Below, in pieces: positions 60,954 to 64,000 of a stretch of 64,000 bases of DNA. The stretch comes from Mortierella alpina (Eukaryota; Mortierellomycota; Mortierellomycetes; Mortierellales; Mortierellaceae): NCBI GenBank assembly GCA_029449245.1, contig JANATF010000009.1, positions 682,001 to 746,000 on the forward strand, in the 5' to 3' direction. A program made the position numbers and the translations under genes. The notes under the pieces were generated by a model. The model was not told the origin of the DNA. It searched no databases and worked only from the letters and a program-made list of their open reading frames with translations. Position 1 is the first letter of the stretch, and every line of letters starts with the position of its first letter.

Positions 60954-63859
60954 ATGGCTCTTGATCTTTATCGGGCCTCTGTGCTCCTCTGCCTGCTCAT
61001 TCCTGCAGGCTACCTGACTGGTGAAGGCTATCTGACCTGGTTCCTGACACGCGAATGGATCTTTTCTTGGAACTCTCGCGATTATTATACCGCCGCGTTT
61101 TGCATCCTCCCTACGGCTATTGGTCACCTTGCAACTATCTGGGGGCATTACTTCAGATGCGAGCGCGAGTTCCAGCACAGTATTGCTAAAGTAACCACGC
61201 CAAGGTCCGTCCAGCAAAAGATTTCGCTCTGGGAGCATCACATCTTTTGGGGATACACCGTAAAGTACTGGCTTTTGGTTGCGTTCATCGTCCTGATGAA
61301 CATTGCGTGGGTCACGATTGCCACTGTTAAGAGCGCACCTGATTACTTTGACGGTGAAACCGGGATGGAAGGAGCTATTGGCCGTAAGTGAACATTTGAG
61401 CGTGCTATTAATCTCATCTTTAGAACGATTCACTCATGCCTCTCTCTTGCGGTTCAAATTAGTTCTCATTGGGATAATTGGCGGCTATGCAGCCATCGCG
61501 TCCTGCGGACTGATCTTGTTCTTGGTTCTCCGAAGATCCATGCTCCACGCTCTTGGTTTCACATATGCTGAGATCTTGCCTCTTCATCGATGGCTTGGTG
61601 TTGCAATTGTATTCTGGTCTGCCATCCACACTCTTGGATATATCTTGTACTACGACTGGGACAAAACTCTGGGTGAGGAGTTCAACTTTTACGATATCGG
61701 GCGTTCGACAATGAACATCATGGGCTGCTTTGCCTTTGTAAGTCTTTTCTTACTACACCTTTTTACATTCTACAACTCTACTAATAACGCGATTGAGCCT
61801 TTGCTTCTCAAGAAACTGACGCGACTCAACTCTGTAATTTTTTATATCTGCACATTTTTTAGGGTGCCCTTTTGATTCTCGCGTTCTTTTCGATCCCCCA
61901 AATTCGCCGGCGGCTCTACCCAATCTTTATGGCTGTGCACCGTGTCATGACAGTGATCTTCTTTGTGGGCACGATTGTGCATTACCCGTATTACATGCTG
62001 TGGTACTATCTGTTCCCTTCCGTCATTCTCTTCTTTGTTGACCGCTTCGCGCCCAAGATCATCCAGCGACGCACCTTCCACCCTGAGGCTTCCTGTACCT
62101 TGAATATCGACGCTGATATTATCAAGATGACATTCACATCTCCGGAACCCATGAAGCCGTATTATCCAGGCGATTACATTCTGGTCCAAGTTCCCGAGCT
62201 CGGATATTTGTACCATCCCTTCACGATTGCAAGCTATTGGCCCGAGGACCCGCACTCGATTGTGTTGTTCATTCGCACGTATGGAGACAGTAAGAGGAGC
62301 TGGACCGGAGCCATGGCTCGACTCTGTGGAACCGAGGACAAGAGAATCAGACTCAAGGCGAATGTGGATGGTGTCTTCGGTGATCGCCGACATGACTACC
62401 TCAAATCTGAAGTGCTCATCTTCTTTGTTGGTAAGGGGTTATTGCATTCCAATTTTCTCAATATTGTTTTTCAGCTGGTTTTTGCTATGGGCATTCAAAG
62501 TTCTCTGTGTTGACGTTTATTTTACTCCGCCGCTTCCTTTTCTATCTCATAGCTGGTGCCGCCATCACGACGTTCATGGCTCTGATCAAGGCTATCGCTG
62601 CCCAGATCGATTCTTCCAGTGAGCCCTTGAGGATTGAACTCCACCTGATTTGCACTTTCCGTACTCGCAGCGAGCTCCATGCGTATGGCTCGTTCCTGCA
62701 TCAGATCACTCGCGACCCCCGTTTCACCAGCTGGCTCCATGTTGAGATCTATGTCTCCCGTCCAGACAAGCCTCAGACGTTGATGGGTGCACACGCCCAC
62801 GTCATCAAGAACGATATCATGGTTCCAGCCAAGCACAAGAGGAACGAAAAGAAGCGGTTCCAGTCTCTCAGACGCACGGGTACCAAACTCAAGCGCGCCT
62901 TGTCAGGTCGTACCATTGTCGAGAAACCTGAGGAACGCGACGAAAAGGCAGTGGCGGTCGTTTCTTATGCTGCGGCGGTGCCAGTGAGCTTTGCCACCGC
63001 AGGCGACCATATCCGCCCCGATTCGATTGATACAGTGATTGGCAGCCATGGCAAGAAGGATTCGTCGTCGTCGTCTCGAGGATCATCCAGCGGTAACGAC
63101 AGCCATGGTGCGACACCCCGAGCTACATCTTCATCTTCTACTTCTCAGGACGACGATATCGAAGTTCGCAATCTCGCGGATCTGGACCTCAGCCCATCCA
63201 TGCCCACGCGTGGCATGACTTACAACACCAAGCGCCTGCCTACATTCACGGACGCCAATTCGGCTACGATTGCCCTTCGGTTTGCCAAGGTTGATCTCAC
63301 TGCTACAGCTGTCCTGATCGTGATCCCCTTGGCATTTTACTTTGCGATGCGTGCTATTCACTATGAGGGTTCGACCCACTATTGTGACGTGAGAAGCGAA
63401 ATGGACCAGACGCAGCAAAAGATCTGCTATGGTAGTTACTCGGTCGCTCCTGGCTTTGGTCACCTTGTCCTTTTGTCCATGATTGGATACGCTTGGATGT
63501 GGTTAGCCCGTAGGACGTTGCTCCGTACTTACAACGCCAGCAACCCCAAGGATGTCGAGTCCGCCACCAGCGCCAAGAACCGTAACCTGCCCTATCCAGA
63601 GTTTGAGATTGAGGACGAGAAGTTGAGTGTTGAGGACGGAAACTGGGACGAGGGCGATGTGGTCTTCTCGCAGGGTCGTGTGAACGTCAAGTTGGAGATT
63701 GAGCGGTTCATGAGCAGTGGAGTGGGTATGAAGGGCTCGGACCGTGGACTGGTCACAGTCTTTGGAGGTGGTCCTGAGGCCTTTGTCGAGCACGTGGAGA
63801 AGCAGATCAAGGCTGCCAAGTGGGCTGTGGATTTTCATCGCGAGACCTGGGCTCCTTAG
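60954..63859 (+). CDS. Ferric reductase / NADPH oxidase-type flavocytochrome with extra membrane segments
   Basis: Four exons (60954-61383, 61463-61737, 61863-62430, 62553-63859) give 859 residues. N-terminal membrane helices are followed by the haem domain, whose four His are in ILPLHRWLG, SAIHTLGYILYY, FMAVHRVMTV and TIVHYPYYML. The FAD domain has the YLYHPFTIASYWPED motif; the NADPH domain opens with VAGAAITTFMALIKAIAAQI. The usual C-terminal NAD(P)H motif appears as LVTVFGGGPEAFVEHVEKQI only at the very end. Between them lie about 300 residues: a Ser-rich disordered stretch (about 590-650) and two further membrane segments (TAVLIVIPLAFYFAMRAIHY and GHLVLLSMIGYAWMWLA). The enzyme should pass electrons from NADPH via FAD and two haems to outer ferric iron or oxygen. 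Which acceptor is used cannot be read from the sequence. Confidence 0.92.
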
Positions 63860-64000
63860 ACGTACCCCCCCAAAAATGAGATGACTTGCGCTCCTGTTCA
63901 TTCCCGTTGTACATATATTCCATTAAAGCCGATTGCATTCATGAGAAACCCAGGCCAGTGTTGCACGCAACTGCTTTTTTTTTGAAAATCCTGCACTGAA
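63860..64000 (+). other. 3' flank of ferric reductase
   Basis: An ATTAAA variant polyadenylation signal (63922-63927) follows the stop by about 60 nt. Nothing else is seen. Confidence 0.5.

Overview
The window is nuclear DNA of a filamentous fungus, most probably an early-diverging one (Mucoromycota, Mortierella-like). Nearly every gene is broken by several short GT-AG introns of about 50-320 nt. There are Zn2Cys6 and Msn2-type C2H2 regulators, pyrimidine-rich leaders in front of start codons, and animal-like families (a DGCR6 homologue and a kinesin-12/KIF15 motor) that I would not expect in Ascomycota or Basidiomycota. The genus is inference; the fungal assignment is solid. Exon structures were worked out by hand from splice signals, reading phase and family similarity. 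For every multi-exon gene the summed exon length is a multiple of three.

Layout. 1-21 kb is gene-dense: the tail of an unknown gene, a DGCR6-family gene divergent from proteasome alpha6 (PSMA1/PRE5), an 1833-aa kinesin-12, the 85-aa cytochrome-oxidase assembly factor PET100, a 1171-aa Zn2Cys6 regulator, an unknown possibly mitochondrial protein, and a C2H2 regulator. From 21.06 to 33.95 kb lies a roughly 12.9-kb stretch with no gene I can support. From 34 to 49 kb genes are dense again: ubiquitin-conjugating enzyme UBE2G1, mitochondrial ribosome recycling factor, proteasome beta5 (PRE2) and beta6 (PRE7) as a head-to-head pair, a LUD-domain protein, MKT1, a Baeyer-Villiger-type flavin monooxygenase and a DUF4203-type multi-pass membrane protein.

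From about 48.85 to 53.27 kb sits the most unusual object: seven direct copies of a 575-586-bp unit, followed by one diverged copy in inverted orientation. The outer ends of the block resemble each other, in inverted orientation, more than they resemble the inner copies. It looks like a foldback-type element or a young satellite, and I do not recognise it. After it come a class V PLP enzyme (Egt2/cysteine-desulfhydrase-like), a metallo-beta-lactamase-fold hydrolase and a ferric-reductase/NOX-type flavocytochrome with two extra membrane segments inside its NAD(P)H region.

Functional themes: three 20S proteasome subunits and a degradation E2 within 40 kb (ubiquitin-proteasome system); mitochondrial biogenesis (PET100, mitochondrial RRF); redox metabolism (monooxygenase, ferric reductase, PLP sulfur-type enzyme). 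No rRNA, tRNA or CRISPR array was found.
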